Positions 12,119 to 22,875 of a stretch of DNA of 64,000 nt are shown here, in pieces. Each line of letters opens with the position of its first letter. Positions within the stretch are counted from its first letter, which is position 1. The stretch covers positions 744,001 to 808,000 of the forward strand of contig JAFFSR010000097.1 of the NCBI GenBank assembly GCA_017163975.1, read 5' to 3'. The translations under genes and the position numbers were made by a program. This DNA is from Anastatus disparis (Eukaryota > Arthropoda > Insecta > Hymenoptera > Eupelmidae). Below the pieces are notes generated by a model that was not told the DNA's origin, searched no databases, and was given only the letters and a program-made list of their open reading frames with translations.

Positions 12119-12281
12119 TATGAATATTTATGCACAAGAAAAAAAGGTTCTATTGCATTCTTTTTAAAAAAATTAAGGAATGCAAAAATATTATAAACAT
12201 AACCTTTTACTTCAGCGTTCCTTACTTTTCTCAAAAACAATGCGATAGAATTTTTTTTTCTTGTGCATAAATATTTATAAT
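12119..12281. mobile_element. Short fold-back MITE (~160 bp)
   Basis: Left arm ATGAATATTTATGCACAAG with AAAAGGTTCTATTGCATT pairs with the right arm AATGCGATAGAATTTTTTT and CTTGTGCATAAATATT. The flanks are too AT-rich to read a target duplication. The minus-strand ORF across it is a by-product. Confidence 0.75.
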
Positions 12282-12345
12282 GATAATGTCTATTGCTCTC
12301 AACCTTCAATTTGCAGATGCATCGATCAATATTTGAGTGAATGAA

Positions 12346-12390
12346 AAAAAACTCAATTAGACAAGGACAGCGATTCCGGCCTGCTCTTTA
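12346..12390. repeat. Isolated end of a TTAA fold-back MITE
   Basis: AATTAGACAAGGACAGCG followed by GGCCTGCTCTTTAAA resembles the right end of the TTAA fold-back family (TCTAATC/TGTCC subterminal block and CCTSCTCTTAA end). I see no matching left end nearby, so it is a remnant. Confidence 0.4.
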
Positions 12391-12867
12391 AAACAATTAG
12401 AGTAACAGCGGTAAATGCAGAACGCTTGCACTTAATTTTAATTAACGTTTACTCTAATTAATATTTTTCAGAACACTAAAAAAAATGTTTGTTAAAGAAA
12501 AATGAGTATTTTGTGTGTTTTTTTATTTTTATTATTTTTGATAGCGCCTTTTTTGCAGCAATTTTAGCAATTAAATTGCTGACAAAACGACTTGTGGACA
12601 TTCTGATGGAAATTTTCAGAATCAGAAGATTAAAATACGTTTAAAAACTTGGTCATAATAGTCACACTTTAAAAGGTCACGAAACCATACCTGGTGCTTA
12701 GACTATCATGCATATATATATTCTTACAATTTATATTTTTATAACTCTACCTACTTGATGACAGACAATTTTTTTACAATTCACTTTCTCTAATTTACGA
12801 TTATCTCAGTTTATTAAGTGCTCCGCATCTAAATTGCTTTTAGGTGCTAAAAGGATTTTAGGCCTAT

Positions 12868-13945
12868 TGCTATTCCATGTTTCCTTTTAAAGATACTTGA
12901 GAGGATCGGTTATGACCATTTGCAAGAGTATATTGTAGCAAATAAGCTTGACTCAATGCAAATTGGTTTCAGAAAACATCAGTCATCACAGACAGCTGTA
13001 CTTGAATCATCTAACGACAAAATATTAGATCTAGACAATAAAACTTGTCACATTACTTTTGCTTTTTGACTTTAGTAAGATATTTAACAAAATCTCTCCC
13101 TTCAAATTACTTGCAGGATTCAGATCGATGGGGTCTCCCAGAGCTGCTCCCATGTGGATTAACTCTTATTTTTTAGGAAGGGAACAAATAGTTTTCATAA
13201 ATTTAAATGAGGAATGGAGTTGGCTCATGACTAGCCTAGGAGTTCCACAGGATTCGTTACTGAGAGCTTTATTGTTTAACCTTTATATTAATGACGTATG
13301 TAAGGCTCTTGACTCTAGTTATGTTGAGCATGTACTGTATGTAGATGACCTAAAAATTAACACACGAGTGCCTTGCAAGAGTATGGAAAAGAGTATTCTC
13401 TTCACTTTAAATGCTATTGAAACTTCGGCGACCGTTTTCGGTAGAAGTTTTTTTGCTAATTCTTCTCATCCTGGAAGGACCAGGACGATCGACCTTGGGA
13501 AAGATGTCAAGTTTCCTTTCTCTTACTTCGTAACGAGGCTCGTTCTTGTGCTAGCTTCTAAGCTCTCTTGGAAGTCGCGCACGAATATGGTTGCAAAAAT
13601 ATTTAACACAGTATTGTATGCTATGCAGTTTTTACGTCAGTACACCACGGGGACTCTGTGTGAACAACTTGCAATCGCCCTACTGATCTCACATCTTAAT
13701 TACTATTCGGTAGTGATATTTTTTCAGAGTTAAAAAGATGGATACAGAGACTGCGAAATCAATGTGTTCGATATGTATTGAGTTTCAGAATGGGCGATCA
13801 TATCTCTTCTTATAGCCCTGCGTTCGGCTAGCTGCGTACTTATTCAAGGGGACAGTATTTTTTGGCTGTACTTATGTACGAAATCGTGTACATAAATACT
13901 CTGGATCATCTCTTTACTAAATGTGTACCTACTAGTAGAGGAAAG
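12868..13945 (+). pseudogene. Jockey/CR1-type LINE reverse transcriptase fragment
   Basis: Reverse transcriptase of a non-LTR retrotransposon, parts in order: FRPIAIPCFLLKILERI at about 12872, GFRKHQSSQTAVL near 12965, then after a frameshift near 13050 LFDFSKIFNKISPF, GVPQDSLLRALLFNLYIND (consensus GVPQGS.LGPLLF) near 13232, and YVDDLKI near 13338. A thumb region TIDL..SKLSW..NMVAKIFNTVLYA follows; its match to the copy at 41495-42217 continues in another frame to about 13945. The catalytic motif is YVDD rather than the usual YADD. 5' and 3' truncated, with frameshifts and stops. No endonuclease domain is in the window. Confidence 0.85.
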
Positions 13946-13949
13946 TAGT

Positions 13950-14660
13950 ATACGCAGGGAGACAAAATACGCAGGGAGACAAATGTCTTTGGGCCTAGCG
14001 ACCCCACGTACCCGAGCTAAGTGAACGGTGCATTGAATGTTGGTGAGGATGAAAAAAAAATCTGAATACGCAGGGGGACTGACCGGTCTTTGGGCCTAGC
14101 GACCCCACGTACCCGAGCTGAGTGAATGGTATACGGAGTGTGTGGATGGAAGTGACGGTGGTAATGTTTGAATATGCAGGGGGACTACACAGTCCATGGG
14201 CCTAGCAACCCCACGTACCCGAGCTGAATGAATGATAAACTGGATGTGTGGATGAAAGTATGCATGAAAATGTGTGAATACGCAGGGGGACTGAAAAGTC
14301 CTTGGGCTCAGCGACCCCACGTACCCGAGCTAAGTGAATGGTGAATTGAGTGTGTGGATAAAGGAGAGGATGGAGATGTTTGCACACGCAGGGGGACTGC
14401 ACAGTCCTTGGGCCTAGCGAACCCACGTACCCGAGCTGATTGAGTGAATGGTATACTGAATGTGTGGATGGAAGCGTGCGAAAGAATGTACGAATACGCA
14501 GGGGGACTGCACAGTCCATGGGCCTAGCGACCCCACGTGCCCGAGCTGAGTGAGTGAGTGATATACTGGATGTGTGGGTGAATTAGAGGATGGAAATGTG
14601 TGAATACGCAGGGGGACTGGAAAGTCCTTGGGCTTAGCGACCCCACGTACCCGAGCTAAG
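13950..14660. repeat. GC-rich minisatellite, period about 106-110 bp, seven units
   Basis: CAGGGGGACT recurs at 14071, 14177, 14283, 14389, 14499 and 14609 (spacings 106, 106, 106, 110, 110), with a related CAGGGAGAC at 13975. Each unit also has GGCCTAGCGACCCCACGTAC followed by CCGAGCT and ends in a variable TGAATGGTATAC...GTGTGGATG tail. It begins where the LINE fragment ends. Minus-strand ORFs across it are artefacts of the repeat. Confidence 0.9.
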
Positions 14661-14977
14661 TGCGAATGGAGGAGTGAAAGGAAGGATGACAGGCAAATGT
14701 ATACATGTTTGGACGTATGAATGGACGCGGCCTAGTGCCTGAACGGACGGACGAGACGAGCGACAATGGACAAGACTGCAGCGTGAAGTAATGCTAACGC
14801 AGTCCCACGCTGCGGCTCTGAACGGTGGACGTTACGGATCCCTCCCCGTGTAAGTGAGGCATTTTCTTGCTTCTCTTCCGCGGCCAGGGTGAAGGGGGTT
14901 TAGACGGTCTCTGCCTGTGGATATTAATTCAACAGATTTTTTAATATTTAATTTATTAATGTGTGTTTTCTATTACT
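14661..14977. other. GC-rich unassigned DNA after the minisatellite
   Basis: Contrasts with its surroundings by high GC (for example the block around 14755-14830). No ORF or family recognised. Contains CTCTTCCGCGGCCAGGGTG near 14872. It could be more of the satellite-bearing element. Confidence 0.4.
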
Positions 14978-14995
14978 ATATTGATCTGTGATATA

Positions 14996-15330
14996 GGAGC
15001 GCGGTGGCGTAACGGATAGAGCTCTTGCCTTCAACGCGGTGGGCACGGGTTCGAATCCTGGCCAGGCACCTCTGACTTTTTTTCCGAAAGAAAATTAGTG
15101 TATGTGCTACCCATATCGCGACTCTTAAGAAATCTGACCTCATTGAGTATCGGTTGATTGTTGGTCACAAAAGTGGCTGACCATCCATCGGTAGTCAAAG
15201 TTTTCGGTATGGCGGTGTCTGACAGTCTAGCCTGATGTAATGTGTTAAACGGTTCCGGGCTGGGCTCCCTCGACATCTCCATAGAAAAAGGTTAATTATA
15301 TAAAGGATAACAATATCCTTTATATATTAA

Positions 15331-15366
<36 letters not shown>
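14996..15366 (+). mobile_element. tRNA-derived SINE, copy 1
   Basis: The head is tRNA-like with an A box (TGGCGTAACGG) and a perfect B box (GGGTTCGAATCC), the internal promoter for RNA polymerase III. An unrelated ~200-bp body follows, then a short hairpin (AAAGGATA..TATCCTTT) and a poly-A tail. It is flanked by an exact 18-bp target duplication, ATATTGATCTGTGATATA, at 14978-14995 and 15367-15384. A second copy is at 53573-53933. The exact duplication shows a fairly recent insertion by LINE machinery. It is not a working tRNA gene. Confidence 0.9.
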
Positions 15367-15370
<4 letters not shown>

Positions 15371-15384
15371 TGATCTGTGATATA

Positions 15385-16019
15385 ATTCTGAAGAAGTGAC
15401 TTACTTATACAATATAATCAGTGTTTTGAAAATTAACTGATATCATGAGTGCAATATTCATGTAAAACTTTACGTAACACAACAGTATTATTTTGTATTA
15501 TATATTGTATATTGTATCACACACCTTTTTTGTAAATTATTACAGAATAAACTTACATCTATTTTAATAAAATAATTTGAGAAAACGGGGCATACATTTA
15601 AAATTATAGAGCATATATTTAAAAATTATAAGTAATGTTGTGAAAAAAAGGGATAATTCAAACAAGTGCATACGTGAAAAGGAAAAATAAATATTTTTGT
15701 TTTCATCAATTTTCATCAAGTTTCTTAGTAAAATAAAATAAATTCTTATCATTCGAGTGCTGAAAAAATAATAGTTATTGCCGTAGTTAGAGAAAAAAAG
15801 GAGTTTATAGTCTAAATATTGGAAAATAATTTTAATAATAATTTCATAAGTAACGTGATTTGTAGAAACAATTTTATGTCATAAATTTGTCATTATTTAC
15901 TAATAAATCTCCGTAAATCAGGATAAAAAAAATCAGCGCACATAAGAAAACGTAAACGCTCCGCCTTCTCACGCGTAATTTAAAGAGTAAAAATAAAAAT
16001 TTTAGGGAAAAGCTAAATT
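15385..16019. other. AT-rich leader upstream of the gypsy gag; LTR not identified
   Basis: Continues the DNA in which SINE copy 1 inserted, then leads to the gag ATG at 16020. I looked for a sequence shared with the region after the gypsy pol (22876-26900), which would mark LTRs, and found none. AATAAA-type signals occur near 15546. No gene seen. Confidence 0.4.
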
Positions 16020-17300
16020 GTGAAAGCTCATTTGTCGAAAATGTCGCTCATTAACTTATTTTCGAAAAAGGACGCAAAACCGAGACGTAGAGGACGCTCC
16101 TTATCTCCGATAAGAAGTCCTCGCAGCGAGGAGTATGGAAAGAGAGTTGTTAGCGAAAACAGCGATGATCCTATAACTTCGTGTCCGTGCGGGAAATTCA
16201 TACCGATTTACGATTCAGGAAACACGCAAGTATGGGACGCGCCGGAATCGCTAGGCGGGTCGGAGGAAGGAATGAAAGAAATGAGGAGAAGATATGCAAT
16301 GTCCGTATCGCAAGGATCCAATTTGCCGAAAAATACATCAGAAATTGTGAGAGGAATTGACGAAATGAGATGGGATATCGGTAGGGAACTGTCAGTAAGT
16401 GCAATGCAGCGGACAAATATAATAGAGACGAATAGTGAATCGGAAGCAAATATGCAGTTAAAAAGAGCGGAACAGTTTGGAGCGGCGGAAGCTAATAAAA
16501 GAGCAAGTGCGTGGATAACACCAGGACTAAACGCAAACTTAAATTCAGAACAACTAACACGTCCGTCAATACCGTATAATGGTACTTTTCTAACGAATAC
16601 GAATTTTTCACAAAATAGCCCGCAGACGTGGAATAACATACCAGCGCAAACTACTTCAAATTTTAATTTCAATACGCCAATGAACTCTAATTACGCAATG
16701 AACGCCCAACAAATAAATTCAGCGCCAGGAATGCAGCTCGCAAATTTTCAAAATACGCCTTATTTATCGTTACACCAAACGATCAGACAAATTCCAACCT
16801 TTGACGGTAGCGTAGATAAATTACCTTTATTCTGTTCAGTACTACGTAGCATAGTAAATAATTTCGGGCCAGGCTGTCAAATTTTCATTGTGCATGAGTT
16901 AGCTACAAAACTCATTGGAAAAGCAGCGGATATTTTCATGGCGCGTTTGATGCAATACAAGTCGATAGAAGCTCTTATAGCAGACTTAAAGGCACAGTAT
17001 AATAACGTAACAATATTAAAAAAGTTATCTACACAATTAAAAGTGATAACACAGCAACAGATTTTGGCGCGCGCGCACAAGCTTTATTGAATCGATTATT
17101 AACGATTTAGGATACAATGCCGATATTAAATGTTTAAGATCGATTAGCAAGGAAGCAATTAATAGAAAGAGACGTTTTACAATATTATTTGTTCGAATTA
17201 ATATCACCCTTAGATGTGCAAATGCGTTGCGAAAAACCTCAAACATTAAGAAAAGCTATACAACTTGCAGCTGATTTTGAGAATAAACAAAAGACGTGAC
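16020..17300 (+). pseudogene. Gypsy gag, N-terminal and capsid-like part
   Basis: Structural Gag of the Ty3/gypsy element, expected to form the cytoplasmic particle. The open frame 16020-17090 starts with a basic, SR-like stretch (RRRGRSLSPIRSPRS, residues about 22-36), then a Gln/Asn-rich linker and a capsid-like block around residue 262 (PTFDGSVDKLPLFC). The frame stops at 17088. The sequence continues in another frame with ISPLDVQMRCEKP..TLRKAIQLAADFE near 17200-17280, a common gypsy Gag motif, interrupted by stops. At least one frameshift therefore separates it from the nucleocapsid part. The start is the first ATG-like codon of the long frame; a later ATG at 16041 is equally possible. 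Confidence 0.75.
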
Positions 17301-17311
17301 TTTCTGCACAG

Positions 17312-18220
17312 ATGCAAAACTTATTTATAAACGGCCTGCAACCCGCAAATTCGGTGGCACAAAATACACAATCATTATCATTATGGTGTCAAACGAATAT
17401 TAATAATATGGTGCAAATGACACAGAATCAACATCAGTTATTAAATACAAATAAAGTGTATGAAGCACAAATAAAAGCAATGCAAGCTACGCCTGTAAAA
17501 ATAGAAACAGGTACAAGTGCAGTTAAATGTAGCTATTGTGACAAAGAAGGCCATAAGGAAGGCGCGTGCATTAAGAAAAAATATGATAAAATACAATGCG
17601 CTTATTGCGATAAGATAAGGCACGTGACGGCAGAGTGTCAAATACTGAGAAATGATGCCGAAAATGGTATTATTCATGCGCAAAATAAAAATACTTCACA
17701 AAATGTCAATAATAGTAAAAGAAAACAGTCAAACGATAACAAAAATTATACGATTGGTCCGCGAAGCAATTATTATAGAACTAATTTCAATAATAATAAT
17801 TACAATAGAAATTTTGATAGTAATAATTATAGCAGAAGCAATCCCAATAATAATTATAACAGTGGAAGTACGGATAATAATTACAGAAATAGATATAGTA
17901 GATTCAACAGTGAGTTTAATATAAACAGAAACTATGACTCACGTAATAATGAATATAATTATAATGCTCAAGGACCACCGCGTTATAATAATAATGCATG
18001 TAATGATAACAGAAATGATATAGGTTTTAATAGAGGTCGTAGTAGAGACAATAGTCGCGAGAGATATCAGCATAACAGGAATGAGAATCAAACACGCGAC
18101 CCGGATAGAGAACGGGATTTAAACGCAAAGATAAATGAAAATAATCAAAGTAATAAAATGAACGAGCCTTTAAACTCACAGGATGTCCGCCGCAATCCTC
18201 AGGCGCCGGGCAGGAATTAA
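17312..18220 (+). pseudogene. Gypsy gag, nucleocapsid part with two zinc knuckles
   Basis: C-terminal Gag segment. Two CCHC-type knuckles lie at about residues 75-105: CSYCDKEGHKEGAC (CX2CX4HX4C) and CAYCDKIRHVTAEC. They bind the element's RNA. The rest is a very Asn/Arg-rich tail (residues 130-290). It is cut off from the capsid part by stops between 17091 and 17311. The ORF ends 140 bases before the protease motif, so Gag and Pol are probably separate frames or joined by frameshifting in the intact element. Confidence 0.8.
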
Positions 18221-18362
18221 TTAATAATAATCAGAATATATTAAATAATAGTGAAAAGCATGTAAAAATTAGGCGCACAATAAACATGAAACTAGCGTGC
18301 GCAGGGCGTAATTCGCCTATCGTTAAACTGGAAATCGGAATTTAAAAGAAAATAGTGCAAGA

Positions 18363-18833
18363 TTTTATGTTGATTCAGGAGCCGATATTTTCGTAATAAA
18401 GGCCAAATGTATAAATAAAAATACAAGTATAGATAGGCAGCATATTTTGGAGATTACAGACGTCGTACCAGGGGAAATGTATACGTTAGGAAGAGCAGAT
18501 ATGACTTTTCAAGGACTACAGTGTGATGTCCATATTTTCCCAGATAGCTTTTCTGTAAAAACAGATGGGCTACTAGGCTATGAAACTATTAGTGAGCACA
18601 ACGGACATATAAATGCCGTTCATAAGTGCATTGATTTTATAAAATTATCGATTCCCTTTGAGCGGGTGGAAACAGTGGAAATTCCCGCAAGAATGAGATA
18701 CGTTATTGCTGCAAAAGTTATAAATAATGATGTAGAAGTAGGCTGGGTGCCACTTCAAAATTTAGGGCCTGGAATATTATTTGGAAATTATATTACAGAA
18801 AATAAAAATGGAGAGCATATGCAGTATGTATAA
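18363..18833 (+). pseudogene. Gypsy aspartic protease
   Basis: Retroviral-type aspartic protease that would cut the polyprotein. The catalytic motif reads FYVDSGADIFVI at about 18363-18398 (DSGA intact). A downstream GLLGYETI at about 18570 corresponds to the flap/ILG-like motif of gypsy proteases. A long C-terminal part ends at a TAA at 18831. The frame then breaks before the RT region. The motif order and neighbours support the call. Confidence 0.75.
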
Positions 18834-18982
18834 ATACGAATCATAAGAATATTGAAATTCCGACTCCAGAAATACAAATTTTTCCACGCGAGGTTATTAA
18901 AGAAGATAATAATTTTTATGCTGGTGAAGACGGCAACCGCGAAGGAAACGAAGTTTCCGATTGCAAAAAGATTAGATGCGCA

Positions 18983-19477
18983 ATGTCGGAGTACGCGCAA
19001 CAAAATTCAGAGAAAGAAAGTGCTGATGCTGAAATAAAATATGTAGACAGATGCATGGCAAATAAAACTCCTTGTGGAATAAAAGAAAGAGTTGAAAAAA
19101 TAATGGAAGTGTTAGACTTGGAAGAATTAAATAAAGAAAAAAAAGAGCATGTTCGAAGCTTGTTATCCGAGAATCCCTTTGTCTTCGGGTTAGATAATAA
19201 ATTATTGCCAGCAACAAATATTTTAACACACAGAATAAAAACGACACATGAAGAGCCAGTTTTTGTGAAACCTTACCGTTACCCGACAACATTAAAAAGT
19301 ATTATGCAGCAAGAAATAGAGAAGTTACTGAAGAAAGATATTATAGAACCATCTATGTCGAATTCCACTAGTCCAGCATGGATAGTTAACAAGAAACCTG
19401 ACCCTCAGCGCAAGAAACGCTGGCGTTTGGTGACAGATTTTCGCCAACTAGATGAAATCACTGCCGTTAACTTGTGA
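18983..19477 (+). pseudogene. Gypsy reverse transcriptase, N-terminal part
   Basis: Fingers region of Ty3/gypsy RT: ITHRIKT-like TILTHRIKTTHEEPVF, PYRYP, then IEKLLKKDIIEPS..SPAWIVNKK and RWRLVTDFRQLDEIT, in the usual order. The frame ends at 19475. About 15 bases expected between DEITAV and the next block seem deleted, which shifts the frame into the next ORF. With 19452-20831 it forms one RT domain. Confidence 0.85.
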
Positions 19478-20831
19478 CATCTTAGAAAATTTAGCGTCAG
19501 CAAATTATATCACCGCTGTAGACCTTAAGGACGGCTATTATCAGGTAAAGATTGATTCAAAAGACGCGCATAAAACTGCGTTTTCAGGGCCATCGGATAC
19601 ATACCAATACAAACGCATGGCTATGGGGTTATGTGAAGCACCTATGACCTTTAGTTGGGCTATGGCTCTAGCTTTGCAGGGCTTGCAAGGTACAGAATTA
19701 GAGATTTATCTAGACGATGTAATAATTTATGCAGAAAATTTAGAACAGCATGCAGTAAGATTTAAAAGATTTTTAAAACGCATTGAGAAAGCTAATCTAA
19801 CAATAGAACCAAAGAAATGTCAATTTTTAAGACGCGAGGCGAAGGTGCTAGGACATATAGTGGGCAAAGGGCGAATTAAAACAGACCCTAAAAAGATAGA
19901 AGCAGCGCGTGATTATCCTATAACAACAAATAAAAAGAAAGTAAAACAATTTTTAGGCTTTGTTGGTTATTATCGTCGATTCATAAAAGATTTTGCAAGC
20001 ATAGCAAGACCGTTACATAAATTAAGTTCAAAAAAAGAGAAATTTTTGTGGCTAGAAGAAAATCAAATAGCATTTGACACGTTACGTAAGAAGCTATGCG
20101 AAGAGCCTGTGCTGGCCGCGCCTAACTTAAGCGAGCCATTTATAGTAATAACAGATGCATCTGATTATGCAATAGGCGCAATATTGAGTCAAGGAAAAAT
20201 TGGCGAAGATCGACCTTGTGTATATGCCTCACGATGTTTAAAAGGAAGCGAACTCAGATATACTATATATGACAAAGAATTGTTGGCAGTAGTTTTTGGA
20301 AAAGAACAATTTAGGCCTTATTTATACGACACAAAATTCACAGTAGTTACAGATCATGAACCGTTAAAGCATTTCCATACAAGCAGAAAGCCTGATTTAA
20401 GATTTAATAGATCAAAAGCAGCTTTACAAGGATATACGTTTGATGTAGTGTATAGACCAGAAAGGGAAAATAATGCAGCTGATGCATTGTCTGGAAATCC
20501 GGTAATTGCAGATGGCGAAGAAAGCCCTGAATTACCACGCGCAGAAATGTATCAATTAGCAGATAAGCAAGAAAATCAGAAACCAAACGCAAACGAATGC
20601 GGTCCGCCAGCAAGAATTTTTATTACACGCGCAATAAATAAAAATGCAAATAAAACTAAAGAAGAAGATTTAAGTTCAGAAAATTCCGAAAATCCTAAGA
20701 AGAAAATCTTTATTAAAAAAACAAGTGACGAGTCAGAAATTCCGAGTATGACCAGATCTGAAGAAGATTGGAATTACGGGAAAAGAGTAAAAGACCCTTG
20801 GAAGAGGTCAACTTCCAGGAGAAAAAGGTGA
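19452..20831 (+). pseudogene. Gypsy reverse transcriptase and RNase H
   Basis: Rest of the RT and a complete RNase H, the enzymes that copy the element RNA. RT: AVDLKDGYYQV at residue 22 (first catalytic Asp) and YLDD at 86-89 (the other two). RNase H keeps all four acidic residues: D235 (ITDAS), E276 (YDKE), D301 (TDHEP) and D344 (ADALS). A Lys/Glu-rich tail of about 110 residues follows in place of the usual start of integrase. The frame overlaps the previous ORF by 26 bases because of the deletion there. The best preserved domain of the element, and a clear Ty3/gypsy match. Confidence 0.9.
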
Positions 20832-20849
20832 AACAAAAAAATTATAAAA

Positions 20850-21230
20850 ATGCGTAAAACTCAAGCAGATAGTAAGAAAACATTAATTGAAGCTAAAAAT
20901 ATAATAAGTCAAGCACAAGAGGACGGTAAGCTCGCATATATGCGGAAAAGCAAAAACATGCGAGAAAGAATTCTTGCAGCGAGTACACCAGTAGATAAGC
21001 CACATGCAGTGTCATCAAGAAAAGAAAAGAATACGTATGAGCCAGCGATCGAAATATCAAAAAATCAAAGTATATTGAAAAATAATAGAAACAGCTGTGA
21101 CGTAGAATCGACATTAGAGTCAATAAATGTAAAATTGACAGCATCTAAACACAACGGCATTAAAATAGAAAAAGAGAAGGGGACTCAGGATGATTCACAT
21201 CACACTTCGCAAAGTAAAGAAAGTAGCTGA
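20850..21230 (+). CDS. Lys/Glu-rich ORF of the gypsy element, function unknown
   Basis: A charged 126-residue frame directly after the RNase H ORF (18 bases apart). No HHCC zinc site and no DDE residues, so it is not integrase. It looks like a continuation of the low-complexity tail that follows RNase H and may have been fused to it before a break. No family recognised. Confidence 0.5.
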   Translation: MRKTQADSKKTLIEAKNIISQAQEDGKLAYMRKSKNMRERILAASTPVDKPHAVSSRKEKNTYEPAIEISKNQSILKNNRNSCDVESTLESINVKLTASKHNGIKIEKEKGTQDDSHHTSQSKESS

Positions 21231-21257
21231 GGAAGTATATTAAATCTGATTCCAGAA

Positions 21258-22433
21258 ATGATAACAAAAATGCGTGCTCGATTTTTAGTTGATGTGCAAG
21301 AACAAGAGATAAATGGTAGAGAAGGTGTACAAATACATATATGGGAAGAAACACCAGGAGAAGTAGCAGAAGCGCAAAGAGGCAATGTACCTCAAGAAAT
21401 AATAAATCAAACAGATTTTAATGAGCGAGAAAAAGTTCGACCTCAAATGCCCAGAGAATACTACAAATTAGTACCAAACATAAGCTCAGAAAAAGATAAA
21501 GAGAAAAAATCATTAAGAATAAGTTCTGAAGTCGAAATTATTGACAGTGAATCAGACAAAGGCTCATATTTCGAGGACGAGTTTGAGGTACAAGATACAA
21601 GTAAAAATCAAGAGAAAGAAATTATAAGTGAGAGTGAAAGCAAGGAAGATAAGCATGACGTCAGTGAATCTGAGTCACAAGACGAAAGCATGGAGCAGGA
21701 AGAGAATGAGAGTGACGTAGAGCTAGATAAAAATGATTTAAATGAGACTGAGTCGCAAGACCTTGAAGAAGAAAAAACTGATGAAGAAAATGAGCATATG
21801 AATATAATAGAAACAGTACAAAACGATGACGAAAATGGACCAATAAGTTGGAGTAATTCTTTTAATGATGGTGCAGGTGTATTCGAAGTATATGATGCAA
21901 GTGATGAATGCGCACAATACTGGTTAGATTTGATAAGGGATGGCAATATACCGAAAGACGGTAATTGTTTTTTTCACTTAGTAATAAAAGTATGCAACTT
22001 GGGAATGTCCGCAAATGAATTAACCTTTAGCCTGCGGGGGTGGTCCATTTATCGACCAGCAGTCAGGGTGGGGACTCTACCTGAAAAATCCAATGATCTC
22101 ATGTATACATTTTGCACTTTATAAAAGGTCGTTTAGTACTAAAATTTTTCCGCAGTCAAAAGGTTAAGAGACATATTATTGGATGCAATATCATTAGGCG
22201 CATGCGGAGACCCGCGAACAGCAGAAGCTATATTGACATCACGTACAAGACATGCCGATGTAGATTGCGTATTTATATTTTCTTGTGAATTTAATCAAAA
22301 CATATGCGTGCATTTTATAACAGATTATGATGAGACACTATATTGTCATTTCAAGGCAAATAGTTCAAATAATTTTATTCATGAATTTAAAAGGAAGGCA
22401 TTTTACGCCATACCTTTATACAAGGAAAAATAA
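21258..22433 (+). pseudogene. Acidic region plus OTU-like domain of the gypsy element
   Basis: First about 200 residues are Glu/Ser/Asp-rich. Then IPKDGNCFFHLVIKV (residues 231-245) matches the D-G-N-C-F/L-F active-site signature of OTU cysteine proteases, which remove ubiquitin or related tags. The frame breaks near 22030-22150. A second frame at 22179-22433 continues with GDPRTAEAILTSRTR and VFIFSCEF..ICVHFI, the kind of helix-strand pattern found downstream in OTU domains, and ends in YAIPLYKEK. I do not see a convincing catalytic His. The position between RNase H and a GPY/F-like tail is where the integrase core should be. OTU is an inference from one motif and layout. Confidence 0.5.
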
Positions 22434-22437
22434 TATA

Positions 22438-22875
22438 GTAAAAGGACATCAAAATAATAAAGAAAACGAAGGTAGTACAGCGTCGAATAAAAACGACAAT
22501 GAACAACGGGATAATAATATCAATAAGCCAGGCACTCCTATTACACCTACAACAAACGTACTGGCGCAAGGAGAAAAGAGTCAATCACATAAGATAAGTG
22601 ATGCGCTCAAGCGTTGCCTTGTAAAGAATGCAAGGCCGCCGCGCCAGAAACCACCTTGGAAGCTACTAAATAACGAGTCCTCGGAACCATTGCAGAATCA
22701 TGTTAAATTAAATACCAAAAATTTTCGAAAAGGAGAAAGCGTATATTTATTAAAGCAAGAGCGAAAAGGGAAACACAATGTTCAATACGGAGGACCTTTT
22801 GAGATCGAAAAAATAAACCACGCGAAACATAATATAATGCTTAATACGCGAATAGAATCAACAGATAAAAGCTAA
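22438..22875 (+). pseudogene. Integrase C-terminal GPY/F-like tail of the gypsy element
   Basis: After a polar linker comes FRKGESVYLLKQERKGKHN then VQYGGPFEIEKI, the G-x-V-x-L...Y-x-GPF-x-I pattern of the GPY/F module that ends many Ty3/gypsy integrases and helps bind DNA. The catalytic core and the HHCC zinc finger that should precede it are absent. In this frame it opens a few bases after the OTU-like segment, so the two were probably one polyprotein. Ends at TAA 22873. Confidence 0.6.

Noticed and set aside
14096..14519. Minus-strand ORFs with HSARVRGVARP repeats
   Set aside because: They are translations of the 106-110 bp minisatellite.
14996..15070. tRNA gene
   Set aside because: A and B boxes are good, but a 300-bp body, poly-A tail, exact target duplication and a second copy at 53573 show a SINE head.
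16198..16672. Minus-strand ORFs opposite the gypsy gag
   Set aside because: Shadows of the plus-strand gag; no family features.
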